Positions 34,901 to 42,446 of a DNA stretch of 51,427 nucleotides are shown here, piece after piece. The translations under genes were made by a program, and so were the position numbers. This DNA comes from Verrucomicrobiota bacterium (GTDB lineage: Bacteria; Verrucomicrobiota; Verrucomicrobiia; Limisphaerales; Fontisphaeraceae). Under the pieces are notes generated by a model that saw only the letters and a list, made by a program, of their open reading frames with translations, had not been told where the DNA came from and searched no databases. The stretch's first letter is position 1. Every line of letters starts with the position of its first letter. The DNA is taken from NCBI GenBank assembly GCA_037139415.1, contig JBAXGN010000026.1, forward strand, positions 1 through 51,427, written 5' to 3'.

Positions 34901-37506
34901 ATGTAGGTGCTTCGATTGCCCAAAGAGTCGGTAACGTTGGTCAAGTAACCCGAGGAGTTGTAACCATTGGTGGTCCAGGCCGCCTCGGTCAAGCCGAAGG
35001 CGTTGGTTTCCGTCAAGCGATTGCCTTTGCTGTCATATTTATAGCGGCTGACGATTTTCAGCGCATTCGTCACGGCGGTAAGGTTGCCTTTGATGTCATA
35101 CGCGTTCGTGGTTCCGTACCCCAGGTTGTCCAGCACCACCAACGGTTGGCCGTAGCTATTATACGTGGCACTGGCCGACGCCCCGATCTCATTGGTCACC
35201 CCGATCAAATCATCGTTATCGCTATAGGCAAAGAGGCTGGTGGCCCCCAGCGCATTGATTTGGGCGAGTTTGCGCCCCATAGAGTCGTATTGGTACGAGG
35301 TTACCGCCCCCGCGCCATCCTGCACCCGCGAAACCAAACCCGCATCCGTGTAATCCTGATAGGTGGTGCGCTGGTTCTTATCGGTCACCACCTGCCGCCG
35401 CCCGTTCTGCTCATAGCTGTAGCTGGTGTAGTTGCCCAAAGCATCGTATTGCCGCTGCAAACGCCCGCTGCTGTCATAGGTATTGCTGATAACCGTAATG
35501 CCCCGGCCATCAATCACCTGGGTAATGGAATATGGGAACCGGGTATCATCGTACGCATAGCCGGTATTGACATAGGTGCCGGAACCGGCGCGATTGACCA
35601 GCCGAGCCACGTTGGTCAGGTTCCCGTTGCCAGCGTAGCTGTATTTCAAGGCAGGTGCGCCGTTGCTGGAAATCGCAATGGGATCATAGATTTCAGCGAT
35701 GAACCCATTGGAGCGGGTAAGCATGACGGTTTGACCGCTGCTATGGGCGATGCTATCGGGCGCATAGGTCAGGCTGTTGTTGTTACGGTCAGTTTTCTGG
35801 TACAGCGTGCCATCGGTATTGAACTTGTACTTGAGGCCATCCGTGGCGGTGAACGTGAATTCAGACAAGTCCGGCTCGTACAGCGTATCTGGCCAGCCAT
35901 CCACGAATACTTTGGGGGTTATCACGCCCGCCCATCCATCCAAGTCATCATCCATGCCTAGGTCAGCCACTGTCGGCACCGACAACTGGCCGAGCCCGTT
36001 GGCGGATAGGAACTCCAGCCGGATAGTGTGAAAATTGTAACCACTCGGACTTTGGGAAGCCGTTTTGCACTCGTTACTGCTGCTGGTGAAAATAAAGCGC
36101 GGTTTGAAATAGTATTGCTCGCTTTGGCTCATGGACACGACCACCCAGTGGTCCGACCCTTCCACCATGCAATAGTTGATACCGCTTCTGGTGCCGGTCC
36201 AGCCACTGGACAAATCCAAACGTTTTTCAATTCGGGCGGTGTCATAATCCAGTCGCCCATTCCTACCAAAACTATTAGTACTTTCAAAACGCGGGTCGTG
36301 GCTGCGATTGATGATGATAGGCAAGCCGGGAGCCGGAATTTGCAGGTCGGTAGTCGCAAGGGTGAACTGGCCAATGTTGGTGGGGAAATTCACCGTCACT
36401 GCCAGCGTCGTTGAAGATAGGCTGGCATACGTCGGGTCACTGCAAAAGGCCAGTGCGGACAGGGAATGATTGCCCGCCGGGACGTTCTTCCATTCCAGCG
36501 AATACATACTGTTATTGTTCGTCGCGGTCCCAATCAGCGTGCTGCCCGCGTAAAACAAAACTTGGGTGATACCGCCGCTGCCGGTGGTGGCGGTGGCTTG
36601 CAGCAGGATATTCGTGGGCACGGTGAAGGTGGCCGCGTAGGTCGGCTGATTCCAATAAACTGAAATGGTGGGATTCCGCGCAATGGTCACAGTGCCGGTG
36701 GAGGTCCAGTAGCCGTCATAGGATTCCAGTTGTACCGTGTAGATCCCGTCATCGGACATCGTGGCGGCGGGGTTGGTGGCATTGACGTTGTCGAAGGTGA
36801 CGGTGCCCGGCCCGGTGACCTGCCGCCAATAGTTGCTCAACGTGGCATTCATCAAGCCGTCATCGGCGGCCACCCCTTGCAGGGTCACGGTGTCCCCGCC
36901 ATTGGTGACTTGCTGCGGCCCGCCATAGACTGCTGGCGGCGTGTTGACAAAGAAATTGCCGGTGGCTACCTCGCTATCCAGCAGACCATCCCGGATTCCC
37001 CGTGCCTTCAACACCGTGCGGCGGGCAATGGCAATCTTGCCACCGGGAGACAGATAGGTGCTGGCGGTGGTGGGAGTGGATTCATCGGTGGTATAATAGA
37101 TATAGGCGTAATCGGTGGGACAGGTAACCGTCACCATGGCGTTGCTGTTATTGGTCACCCCGGCGGGCGAGAACACCGGCATGGCCACTTGGGGTGGCGG
37201 ATTGGAATTCGCCACATAATTGGAGGACACCCGGAAGAAACCCCAATTGGTGTCCGGCAACACCAATTCAAAATCCACCTGGTTCAAAGCGCCGGTGACC
37301 AGCAAGGGCCAGTTGGTAGTGGCCAGCGCATTGGTAAAGTAAATATCGTACCGGATGTTGGTGGCCGGCCCGATGACCGACAGCTTGACCGTGTTGCTGG
37401 GGGTAAGAATGGGTGTGCGCAGCGTGACTTGCCCTTGAAGCAATAAAACCACAGAAGAGACGGCCATTATCAGAGCGACCCCGAGTCGGCGGCGATTATT
37501 TTTCAT
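31993..37506 (-). CDS. Giant Sec-exported Rhs/YD-repeat protein with nuclease-like C-terminal toxin
   Basis: 1837 residues. Residues 1-26 are a signal peptide. About 108-187 is a chitobiase C-terminal-like Ig domain (YIYYTTDESTPTTAS), 188-280 a PKD-like domain and 282-375 another Ig-like domain. Then comes a long run of YD repeats that should build a hollow shell, and the Rhs core ending at DPSGH (about residue 1654). The last 183 residues are the variable tip, with D1734 and E1749-S-K1751 (LDLVVRLPGRDV..LIESKG), a PD-(D/E)xK-like nuclease signature. There is no PAAR domain and no VgrG or type VI gene nearby, so export is by Sec and then an unknown route. The immunity gene overlaps the stop by 4 bases. 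Confidence 0.92.
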   Translation of the reverse strand: MKNNRRRLGVALIMAVSSVVLLLQGQVTLRTPILTPSNTVKLSVIGPATNIRYDIYFTNALATTNWPLLVTGALNQVDFELVLPDTNWGFFRVSSNYVANSNPPPQVAMPVFSPAGVTNNSNAMVTVTCPTDYAYIYYTTDESTPTTASTYLSPGGKIAIARRTVLKARGIRDGLLDSEVATGNFFVNTPPAVYGGPQQVTNGGDTVTLQGVAADDGLMNATLSNYWRQVTGPGTVTFDNVNATNPAATMSDDGIYTVQLESYDGYWTSTGTVTIARNPTISVYWNQPTYAATFTVPTNILLQATATTGSGGITQVLFYAGSTLIGTATNNNSMYSLEWKNVPAGNHSLSALAFCSDPTYASLSSTTLAVTVNFPTNIGQFTLATTDLQIPAPGLPIIINRSHDPRFESTNSFGRNGRLDYDTARIEKRLDLSSGWTGTRSGINYCMVEGSDHWVVVSMSQSEQYYFKPRFIFTSSSNECKTASQSPSGYNFHTIRLEFLSANGLGQLSVPTVADLGMDDDLDGWAGVITPKVFVDGWPDTLYEPDLSEFTFTATDGLKYKFNTDGTLYQKTDRNNNSLTYAPDSIAHSSGQTVMLTRSNGFIAEIYDPIAISSNGAPALKYSYAGNGNLTNVARLVNRAGSGTYVNTGYAYDDTRFPYSITQVIDGRGITVISNTYDSSGRLQRQYDALGNYTSYSYEQNGRRQVVTDKNQRTTYQDYTDAGLVSRVQDGAGAVTSYQYDSMGRKLAQINALGATSLFAYSDNDDLIGVTNEIGASASATYNSYGQPLVVLDNLGYGTTNAYDIKGNLTAVTNALKIVSRYKYDSKGNRLTETNAFGLTEAAWTTNGYNSSGYLTNVTDSLGNRSTYIRDNNGNRIIERRERTLPSGSKQALWTTNVFDAANRIIAVIEPDGYRSATVYDAAGKVAYTTNKLALVTRFDYDARGLLTNTVFALGTAQQASESVGYDNEGRRTRSTDRAGRTVSYAYDKAGRLTKTSFPDDAYTENRYDQAGRLATTVQWSQPLPSSMSPAPRNTQATTFLYDAAGRRVGLVNALGQTNLFAFDANGNQTNTVDALGRAVTYTFDRLNRQTKVTYPDTTSERFGYDGLNRRVTVTNQADVVARFGFDKVGRLVAVTNGFGASVSQWATYAYDEAGNQTNQVDALGRMTRFEFDALGRKIRTVQPGGQTEGFAFDAGGNQIRYTNFNGVILTNQYDALNRLTNKTSGSYFVRFTYSSTGQRATMADASGNYSYLYDCRDRLTTNSGPVGTLVYAFDEFGRLTTSASMTANGVSLTYQYDALNRLTIVADSVAGTSGYGFDAVGNLQSLRYPNAVTNTYSYSSLNRLTNLTAKSASGTLASFAYQLGTASNRTNLIELVNGVSRTSAWQYDALYRLTNETITGTAPIGAVAYQYDAVGNRTNRTSTLSGLTNQTLAYVTNDWLASDVYDNNGNTRTNGGNVYQYDVEGRLTNATVGGVSASYTYNADGTRVSKTTGGTTTLYLVDDRNPTGYAQVLEELTSSGGVTNLAMVYSYGLDLISQRNLLTGTQSFFGSDGNGNTRYLAGANGVITDTYGFDAFGTVITSSGSTTNNYLYAGEQYDPTLGLYYLRARYLNAGMGRFCTRDVFEGFQKSPLSLHKYLYCQANPINGVDPSGHEFNIISIQTVTMQYGVLAARLAPAIAAGAKWAKNTLAGAQRVVNLAQTVVANGGDIVAYEDQVQRAIQGGVQLIGKARLDLVVRLPGRDVNTLIESKGVPWNLWGTSGWQGYIDQLVNQASKFAQANQAANGATIGERVISFTTRIPPGLEEAGAALNGIMRTYYNQVLFGDQALQQFLSQGL

Positions 37507-37756
37507 AGTTTTTCTTTCAACCGGTCTTGCTCCGCCAACGGCAGCCTCTTGTCCATTAGGCCGTCGCTAACAGCGACGTAAAACGATGGTGTGATTAAAA
37601 CTGCTTCTCAACAGCCTTTCGTTTAAGGATGGGTGATCTATAACCATTACTTTTCTAAGATGCAAAGGGAAAAAATGGAAATCGTAACGCGCCCGTAAAA
37701 GCGTTGGATGGAGAAAAACTTGTGACTTTTCCCGGTTTTCTTCGTACAGTTCCGCC
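37507..37756. other. Divergent intergenic region between the Rhs array and the epimerase gene
   Basis: No gene seen. The promoter of the whole minus-strand array should lie here; I could not assign it with confidence. A poor purine-rich ribosome binding site (GAAAGAAAAACT before the ATG at 37506) precedes the Rhs start. Confidence 0.35.
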
Positions 37757-38821
37757 ATGGATTTGAAGTATTGGCGGTATGAGTTGCGGCTGACAGATAC
37801 CTGGCGCATTGCCAGTAATCTGGATTCCGGCGGCAAGACGGCCCATCCGGTGGTGTTTGTCGAATTAACCGCTCCGGATGGGCTGCAGGGGTATGGCGAA
37901 AGCGCGCCGTCCCACCGATATCTGGAGACGGTGGATACGGTGGTGGAGTTTCTGCACCGCGTGGATGCCACCCGCTTGTCATTCCAGGATATTCCCGCCA
38001 GTTTGGAGTATCTTGACGCGTTGGCACCCGGTCATCATGCGGCCAGAGCCGCGCTGGATGTGGCATTGTGGGATGGCGCCGCGCGGGCGGTCGCAAAACC
38101 GGTTCATGATCTCCTGGGACTTGGCTTTTCCGAGGGACGGCACCGCACCGCCTTCAGCATTGGCATTTCCTCCCCCCCGCGTATCCGTGAGAAAGTGTTG
38201 AATGCGGCGGCGTTCCCGATCTTGAAACTGAAACTGGGCAGCGAGCGGGATCACGAAAACCTGGCGGCCTTGCGCTCTGCCGCGCCTGATAAACCGCTAA
38301 TGGTGGACGCGAACGAGGCGTGGCAAACGAAGGAAGCGGCGTTGAACAATCTGGAATGGCTGGCGGATGATGGTCGCATACTGCTGGTCGAGCAACCCAT
38401 GCCTGCCACAGCCGCCACTGCTGATCTGGCCTGGCTAAAAGCACGTACCCCGCTGCCGCTGTTTGCGGACGAATCGTGTCGGTTTGAATCGGATATTGTC
38501 GCGTGTGCCGCTGGTTTTCATGGCGTCAATGTCAAGCTGGTCAAGTGCGGGGGAATTTATTGGGCCATGAAAATGCTGCAAGCCGCTCAACGGGCCGGGC
38601 TGAAAACCATGCTGGGCTGCATGATTGAATCCAGTTTATTGATCAGCGCCGCTGCGCACTTGGCGGAGTTGGCGGATTATCTCGATCTGGATGGCAACCT
38701 GTTGATTGCCAATGATCCGTTTGAAGGGGTGACTGCGGAGCAGGGCCAACTATCCTTTGCCCGGTGTGCGCAACCAAAGGGGCTGCGAGTTCGGATGAGA
38801 AGCGGAAGTTGCTCCAAATAG
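37757..38821 (+). CDS. L-Ala-D/L-Glu epimerase-like enolase superfamily protein
   Basis: 354 residues of the muconate-lactonizing subgroup. Lys pair K157 and K159 in ILKLKLG, metal ligands D184 (VDANEAW), E212 (VEQP) and D238 (ADES), and a second catalytic Lys in NVKLVK at 258-263. D310-L-D312 near the C-terminus matches the DxD motif that binds the substrate amino group in dipeptide epimerases. It probably epimerises L-Ala-D-Glu from peptidoglycan recycling, though other dipeptides are possible. Confidence 0.88.
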   Translation: MDLKYWRYELRLTDTWRIASNLDSGGKTAHPVVFVELTAPDGLQGYGESAPSHRYLETVDTVVEFLHRVDATRLSFQDIPASLEYLDALAPGHHAARAALDVALWDGAARAVAKPVHDLLGLGFSEGRHRTAFSIGISSPPRIREKVLNAAAFPILKLKLGSERDHENLAALRSAAPDKPLMVDANEAWQTKEAALNNLEWLADDGRILLVEQPMPATAATADLAWLKARTPLPLFADESCRFESDIVACAAGFHGVNVKLVKCGGIYWAMKMLQAAQRAGLKTMLGCMIESSLLISAAAHLAELADYLDLDGNLLIANDPFEGVTAEQGQLSFARCAQPKGLRVRMRSGSCSK

Positions 38822-38846
38822 CTGATGGTGGATAGTCCCGTGGAAT

Positions 38847-39494
38847 CTATTTCTTGGCCTCCAATTGTTCGGTGACTTTATCGAGCAGGTCTTCGGCTTC
38901 TTTGAATTTGCCTTGGCCAATCAGGGTGCCTAGTTGTGACCGAGTGTCTTCCAAGGAGGATATATCCCGGCCTTCCTGTCGGGCGCGTTGGGCGGCCATT
39001 TGCGCGCGCGCCATTTTGGCCTGCACGCCAGTCATCTTGGTCTTAAGTTCCTTGAGCTGGGCTTGTTGTTCGGGTGTGAGCAGGTTTTTCAGGCGTATTA
39101 ACATGCCCAGTTGCAGGCGTTTAACCGCACTCTCGCTCTCGGATACTTTGTCGGCCTGTGCGAGCACTACCGCTTCGTTGGGGCGCGCATCTTTGGTGAG
39201 GTCCACCAGTTTTTCGTTATCCTCCTTGAGCTGTGATTGTAATCCCGGCATCTGGTCATGCATCTGGCGCACCTCGCTTTGGAGTTGCTGTTTTTGGTCT
39301 TCGGTGAGGTCCAGCATTGGGGCTGCCTGCATAATCAGGTCTGGCGGGAAAAGGTTTTCGCCGAACGGATCGGGCCGTCCGCGCTGGGGAGCTGGATCAG
39401 GCCGGGGAGAAGGCGTGGGCTGTGGGGCGGCGTACAGAAAGTTGGCGGTGATGCACGCTAGGGTAATGATTTTAGTTGGGTCGTACGTTTTCAT
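38847..39494 (-). CDS. Periplasmic Spy/CpxP-like protein (LTxxQ motif)
   Basis: 215 residues from the ATG at 39494, with a signal peptide (MKTYDPTKIITLACITANFLYAA) then a Pro/Arg-rich stretch. The helical part carries LDLTEDQKQQLQ and LLTPEQQAQLKEL, the LTxxQ motifs of Spy/CpxP/zinc-resistance proteins. The in-frame start at 39626 is rejected. It is probably an envelope chaperone or metal-response protein; a second LTxxQ protein lies at 41630-42112. Confidence 0.75.
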   Translation of the reverse strand: MKTYDPTKIITLACITANFLYAAPQPTPSPRPDPAPQRGRPDPFGENLFPPDLIMQAAPMLDLTEDQKQQLQSEVRQMHDQMPGLQSQLKEDNEKLVDLTKDARPNEAVVLAQADKVSESESAVKRLQLGMLIRLKNLLTPEQQAQLKELKTKMTGVQAKMARAQMAAQRARQEGRDISSLEDTRSQLGTLIGQGKFKEAEDLLDKVTEQLEAKK

Positions 39495-39648
39495 AGGGGC
39501 AATATAACATGAATTAAAAAATATTACAGGGTTTTCGTCAGCCGATTTAGTTTGAGGCACCCCTGAATAAGATCTGCAAAAGGACTTAACAATCTCACCT
39601 GGCCGCCACTGACAATGCTTGCCCATTTTTTTAAATCCGAAAAACTTT

Positions 39649-39677
39649 TTGTCGGGACTGGTGTTTTACCTTAAAAT
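39649..39677 (+). promoter_or_regulatory. Possible sigma70-type promoter
   Basis: TTGTCG at 39649-39654 and TAAAAT at 39672-39677, spaced by 17 bases. The transcript would start only about 6-9 bases before the GTG at 39693, so the mRNA would be nearly leaderless, in keeping with the lack of a Shine-Dalgarno sequence. Confidence 0.3.
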
Positions 39678-39692
39678 CGGTATATTACTAAC

Positions 39693-40535
39693 GTGAACAG
39701 ATTTCTGAAAAGCTGGGGTTGGGTGGCTGTTTGGATCGGCGTGGCCGGTGTGGCCAGCGCCAACTTGGATATTGATGAACGGTTCAATACCATCAAGCAG
39801 CGCAACATGTTCGGACTCAAAGACCCGCCTCCGCCACCGGAACCCCCGCCGGAGCCGCCGCCCACCACCACGGTCAAGATTACCGGAACCATGAAACTCA
39901 TGGGGACCAAGCGCGCAATTCTCCTGGTTCAGGAGCAGGGGAAACAGCCTGAATCCAAGATTTTCAAGGAGGGGGAGACCATCGGAGCAATCGAGGTCAA
40001 GGAAATTGATCCGGCCGGAGGGACTGCGAAAATCGTCAATAATGGCCGCGAGATGACCATCAGCCTTTCCAAAGACGGAGTGACTCCCGCCGCCGGCCCG
40101 GCCGCTGGCGCACCCGCTACTGCGGCCGTCCCCGGCGGAGCGCCGGGTAGTACCCCGTTCCCTGCGATTCCCAATCCGGCGATGAACGCTGCCGCCAATG
40201 CCATGGCGGCCCGGTCTTTTGGCAATGCCAATAATGGGAACAATACTGCTGGCACGCCTTTTGCGGGTGGTGCCGGTTTTGCACCAGGCGTCCATCAGCC
40301 GGTCGGCGCGTCGGTCGGCAGCCCTGTGGCTGGAATCAACTTCAAGTTTGATAAGAGCGAGCAGAATCCGGTGTACAACGCCAACCCGAATCCCGGCATA
40401 CTGACTTATGAAGAACAAATAGCGATGGCTCTGTTTCAGGAGCTTGAGAACCAGAAAAAACCAAAGCTGACACTGAATGGCCGCCCTATTCCATCGCCAC
40501 CAATGCTGCCCATACTGCCTTCGATGCAGAAATAG
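39693..40535 (+). CDS. Exported protein with GspC/PilP-like domain and disordered tail
   Basis: 280 residues with a GTG start. Signal peptide 1-23 (ending GVASA). A proline-rich spacer (about 45-58) precedes a small beta domain (VKITGTMKLMGTKRAILLVQ, SKIFKEGETIGAIEVKEID, TAKIVNNGREMTISL) that resembles the periplasmic domain of type II secretion protein C or PilP. The rest (about 125-250) is Ala/Gly/Pro/Asn-rich and probably disordered. No other secretion genes are near, so the role stays open. Confidence 0.6.
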   Translation: MNRFLKSWGWVAVWIGVAGVASANLDIDERFNTIKQRNMFGLKDPPPPPEPPPEPPPTTTVKITGTMKLMGTKRAILLVQEQGKQPESKIFKEGETIGAIEVKEIDPAGGTAKIVNNGREMTISLSKDGVTPAAGPAAGAPATAAVPGGAPGSTPFPAIPNPAMNAAANAMAARSFGNANNGNNTAGTPFAGGAGFAPGVHQPVGASVGSPVAGINFKFDKSEQNPVYNANPNPGILTYEEQIAMALFQELENQKKPKLTLNGRPIPSPPMLPILPSMQK

Positions 40536-40595
40536 CGACAGAAGAGTACTGGTTTGATCCAACTCAGTTCGGCGGTCTCCCCCCTCCCACGTAGC

Positions 40596-40674
40596 CGTCG
40601 AGTAAGGAGACGGACCACAAAAATTTCGGATTTCTGATTTTAGATTTCGGAATTGTCGTCTCCTTACCTCGACG
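40596..40674. repeat. Imperfect 17-bp inverted repeat enclosing TTCGG-type words
   Basis: CGTCGAGTAAGGAGACG at 40596-40612 pairs with CGTCTCCTTACCTCGACG at 40657-40674 (one extra base). The 44-base interior contains TTTCGGATTTC and GATTTCGGAATT, the same words that fill the region at 45960-46211. No T-run follows, so it is a mobile or REP-like hairpin rather than a clear terminator. Confidence 0.7.
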
Positions 40675-40767
40675 CCACCACCGACTATCAGTATAAACAA
40701 AAACTGTAACCATCCGCGAAGCCTGCGGGTCACTCTTTAATGAACATGCGGTCTGCCGCGCCAAACC

Positions 40768-41346
40768 ATGGACGAACGATTTGATTTGGGGGTATGCCTT
40801 GGCTTGGTGCGCCAGCGGGACGAGGCGGCTGCCCGGCGGTTGTTCGAGCATTTGTACCCTCTCGTCATTCGAGTGGTGCGGTCGCATCGCTCGCCCCGGG
40901 TCGCGGAAGAAGACCTGGCCCAGGAAATTTTCCTGAAGGTGTTCACGCGGTTGGAGCAGTATCGCGGGGAAGTGCCGTTCGAGCATTGGGTGGCGCGGGT
41001 GGCGGTAAATACTTGCCTGAACATCCTGCGCGCGCAAAAAGCACGGCCTGAATTGCGTTGGGCTGATCTGAGTGAAGACCAAGCGGCGGTTCTGGAGGCG
41101 ACCTTGGCCGATGAAAAGGCCGCGCCGAATCCCGAGGGCGCACGCGATGTGGTGGATAAAATATTGGAATGCCTGGTCCCGGCGGATCGGCTGGTCATCA
41201 GCCTGTTGGACCTGGAAGAGCGCAGTGTGGCGGAAGTCAGCCAGATCACGGGTTGGGGGCAGGCCATGGTGAAAGTACGGGCGTTCCGGGCCCGGCGCAA
41301 GCTGCGCAAACATCTGGAACGATTGCAAAAACACGAAATGATATGA
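40768..41346 (+). CDS. ECF-type RNA polymerase sigma factor
   Basis: 192 residues. Region 2 is seen in YPLVIRVVRSHRSPRVAEEDLAQEIFLKVF and FEHWVARVAVNTCLNILR; region 4 in VISLLDLEERSVAEVSQITGWGQAMVKVRAFRARRKLRKHL. The next gene starts within its stop (ATGA overlap) and encodes a small membrane protein, so these two and the third gene form an operon in which the membrane proteins probably hold the sigma factor inactive. Confidence 0.94.
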   Translation: MDERFDLGVCLGLVRQRDEAAARRLFEHLYPLVIRVVRSHRSPRVAEEDLAQEIFLKVFTRLEQYRGEVPFEHWVARVAVNTCLNILRAQKARPELRWADLSEDQAAVLEATLADEKAAPNPEGARDVVDKILECLVPADRLVISLLDLEERSVAEVSQITGWGQAMVKVRAFRARRKLRKHLERLQKHEMI

Positions 41347-41633
41347 AAAATGCGGACCAAGTGTGGCTGGAACTGGCGGCGGCATCTCGGGGCTCTAAAC
41401 TACCGCCGATACCGTCGGTGCCGTATGGTTTCTCAGGCCGGGTGGTGGCACGCTGGCTGGCCAATCCGGCGGAGGATGCCGCCGAATTATGGATGCTGTT
41501 TGGCCGCCGCGGGGTTTTTGGCGCGGCCACGGTGATGCTGATGCTGGTGGCGCTGAACTATTACGGGCTCAGTGGGCTATGGGATACCCTCCTCGGAGTG
41601 GAGCCGTTTTTTGATGTCCTGCACGCCTTATGA
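41343..41633 (+). CDS. Small single-pass membrane protein, candidate anti-sigma factor
   Basis: 96 residues. A cytoplasmic N-terminal part of about 60 residues precedes one membrane helix (about residues 61-80, GVFGAATVMLMLVALNYYGL). There is no zinc-finger motif. Start and stop overlap both neighbours by 4 bases. The position right after an ECF sigma gene and the topology suggest a short anti-sigma factor of CnrY kind; this is inference. Confidence 0.7.
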   Translation: MKNADQVWLELAAASRGSKLPPIPSVPYGFSGRVVARWLANPAEDAAELWMLFGRRGVFGAATVMLMLVALNYYGLSGLWDTLLGVEPFFDVLHAL

Positions 41634-42112
41634 ACACCTCTGATAACCTTCCCGTTTCCCCTTTACCGCAAGTTCCAACGCCGGTGGCGCCTCCGCCTGC
41701 ACCGTTTGCCCAACCGCGCAAGCGTTGGAAGATTATCGTGATCATGGTTGTCATATTCTTGTGTGGCTTGGTTTCCGGGGTGGTGATGACTGCCGGCTCG
41801 GTGGGCAAATTACTCATGCAAGCCATCAACTTTGAACATTGGCCCGAACGCACCGTGAAGGACTATCGCCGGGACCTGCATCTGACCCCGCCGCAGGTCG
41901 AAAAAATCCGTGGCATTTTGGAAAAACACCGCCCGGAAATGTTGCAGGCTCGCAATGAGGCCATCTTCAAATTTGCCGGCGTGATGAATCGCGTAAACGC
42001 CGATGTCAAAGCGGAACTCACCCCGGAACAAGCCGCGAAATTTGAGACGTTGAACCAAAAGCGCGGGGATAAATTCCGCAAGGATTTAAAACTGGATTCT
42101 GGGACCAAATAA
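41630..42112 (+). CDS. Membrane-anchored LTxxQ protein, candidate periplasmic sensor
   Basis: 160 residues. Pro-rich N-terminus, one membrane helix (about 34-55, KIIVIMVVIFLCGLVSGVVM) and a helical periplasmic domain with LHLTPPQVEKIRGIL and AELTPEQAAKFETL, the LTxxQ pattern of Spy/CnrX/ZraP proteins. It is coupled to the anti-sigma candidate by a 4-base overlap. The arrangement resembles CnrX as the metal or stress sensor of a CnrYXH system. Confidence 0.75.
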   Translation: MNTSDNLPVSPLPQVPTPVAPPPAPFAQPRKRWKIIVIMVVIFLCGLVSGVVMTAGSVGKLLMQAINFEHWPERTVKDYRRDLHLTPPQVEKIRGILEKHRPEMLQARNEAIFKFAGVMNRVNADVKAELTPEQAAKFETLNQKRGDKFRKDLKLDSGTK

Positions 42113-42446
42113 GGTTTGAAGTCCCAGCTTTAGCCGGTCGGGATTAGCTCAGGAAGTGCCAGAGCTGCCCCAAGCTCGGTTTGGTTCAAGCTGAAAGTGG
42201 GGGTTCATGGAGGGGGTACGGAACCACAGACCCTGCCATCTCGTATTATTCGCAACGCACCAACACGCTTGATGTAACCCTGCGCGCCTTTGTGCGGCAT
42301 GGAATTGCCCTTGCATCCCGCCCTACAAAATTTACATTCACCCCTGATTTGTCCTTGGTTATCGCGTAACGCATGGGGTTGTTTCCATGCCACGTCACCC
42401 CAAGGGTCAAGAGTTGGACTGCAAACATGCAAGGCGAATGAGCAAT
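42113..42446. other. Intergenic region before the glycoside hydrolase, no gene seen
   Basis: 334 bases without a protein-like frame that matches a family. Short plus- and minus-strand frames are present but carry no recognisable motif. The leader and promoter of the hydrolase must lie here; no clear promoter could be assigned. Confidence 0.35.
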
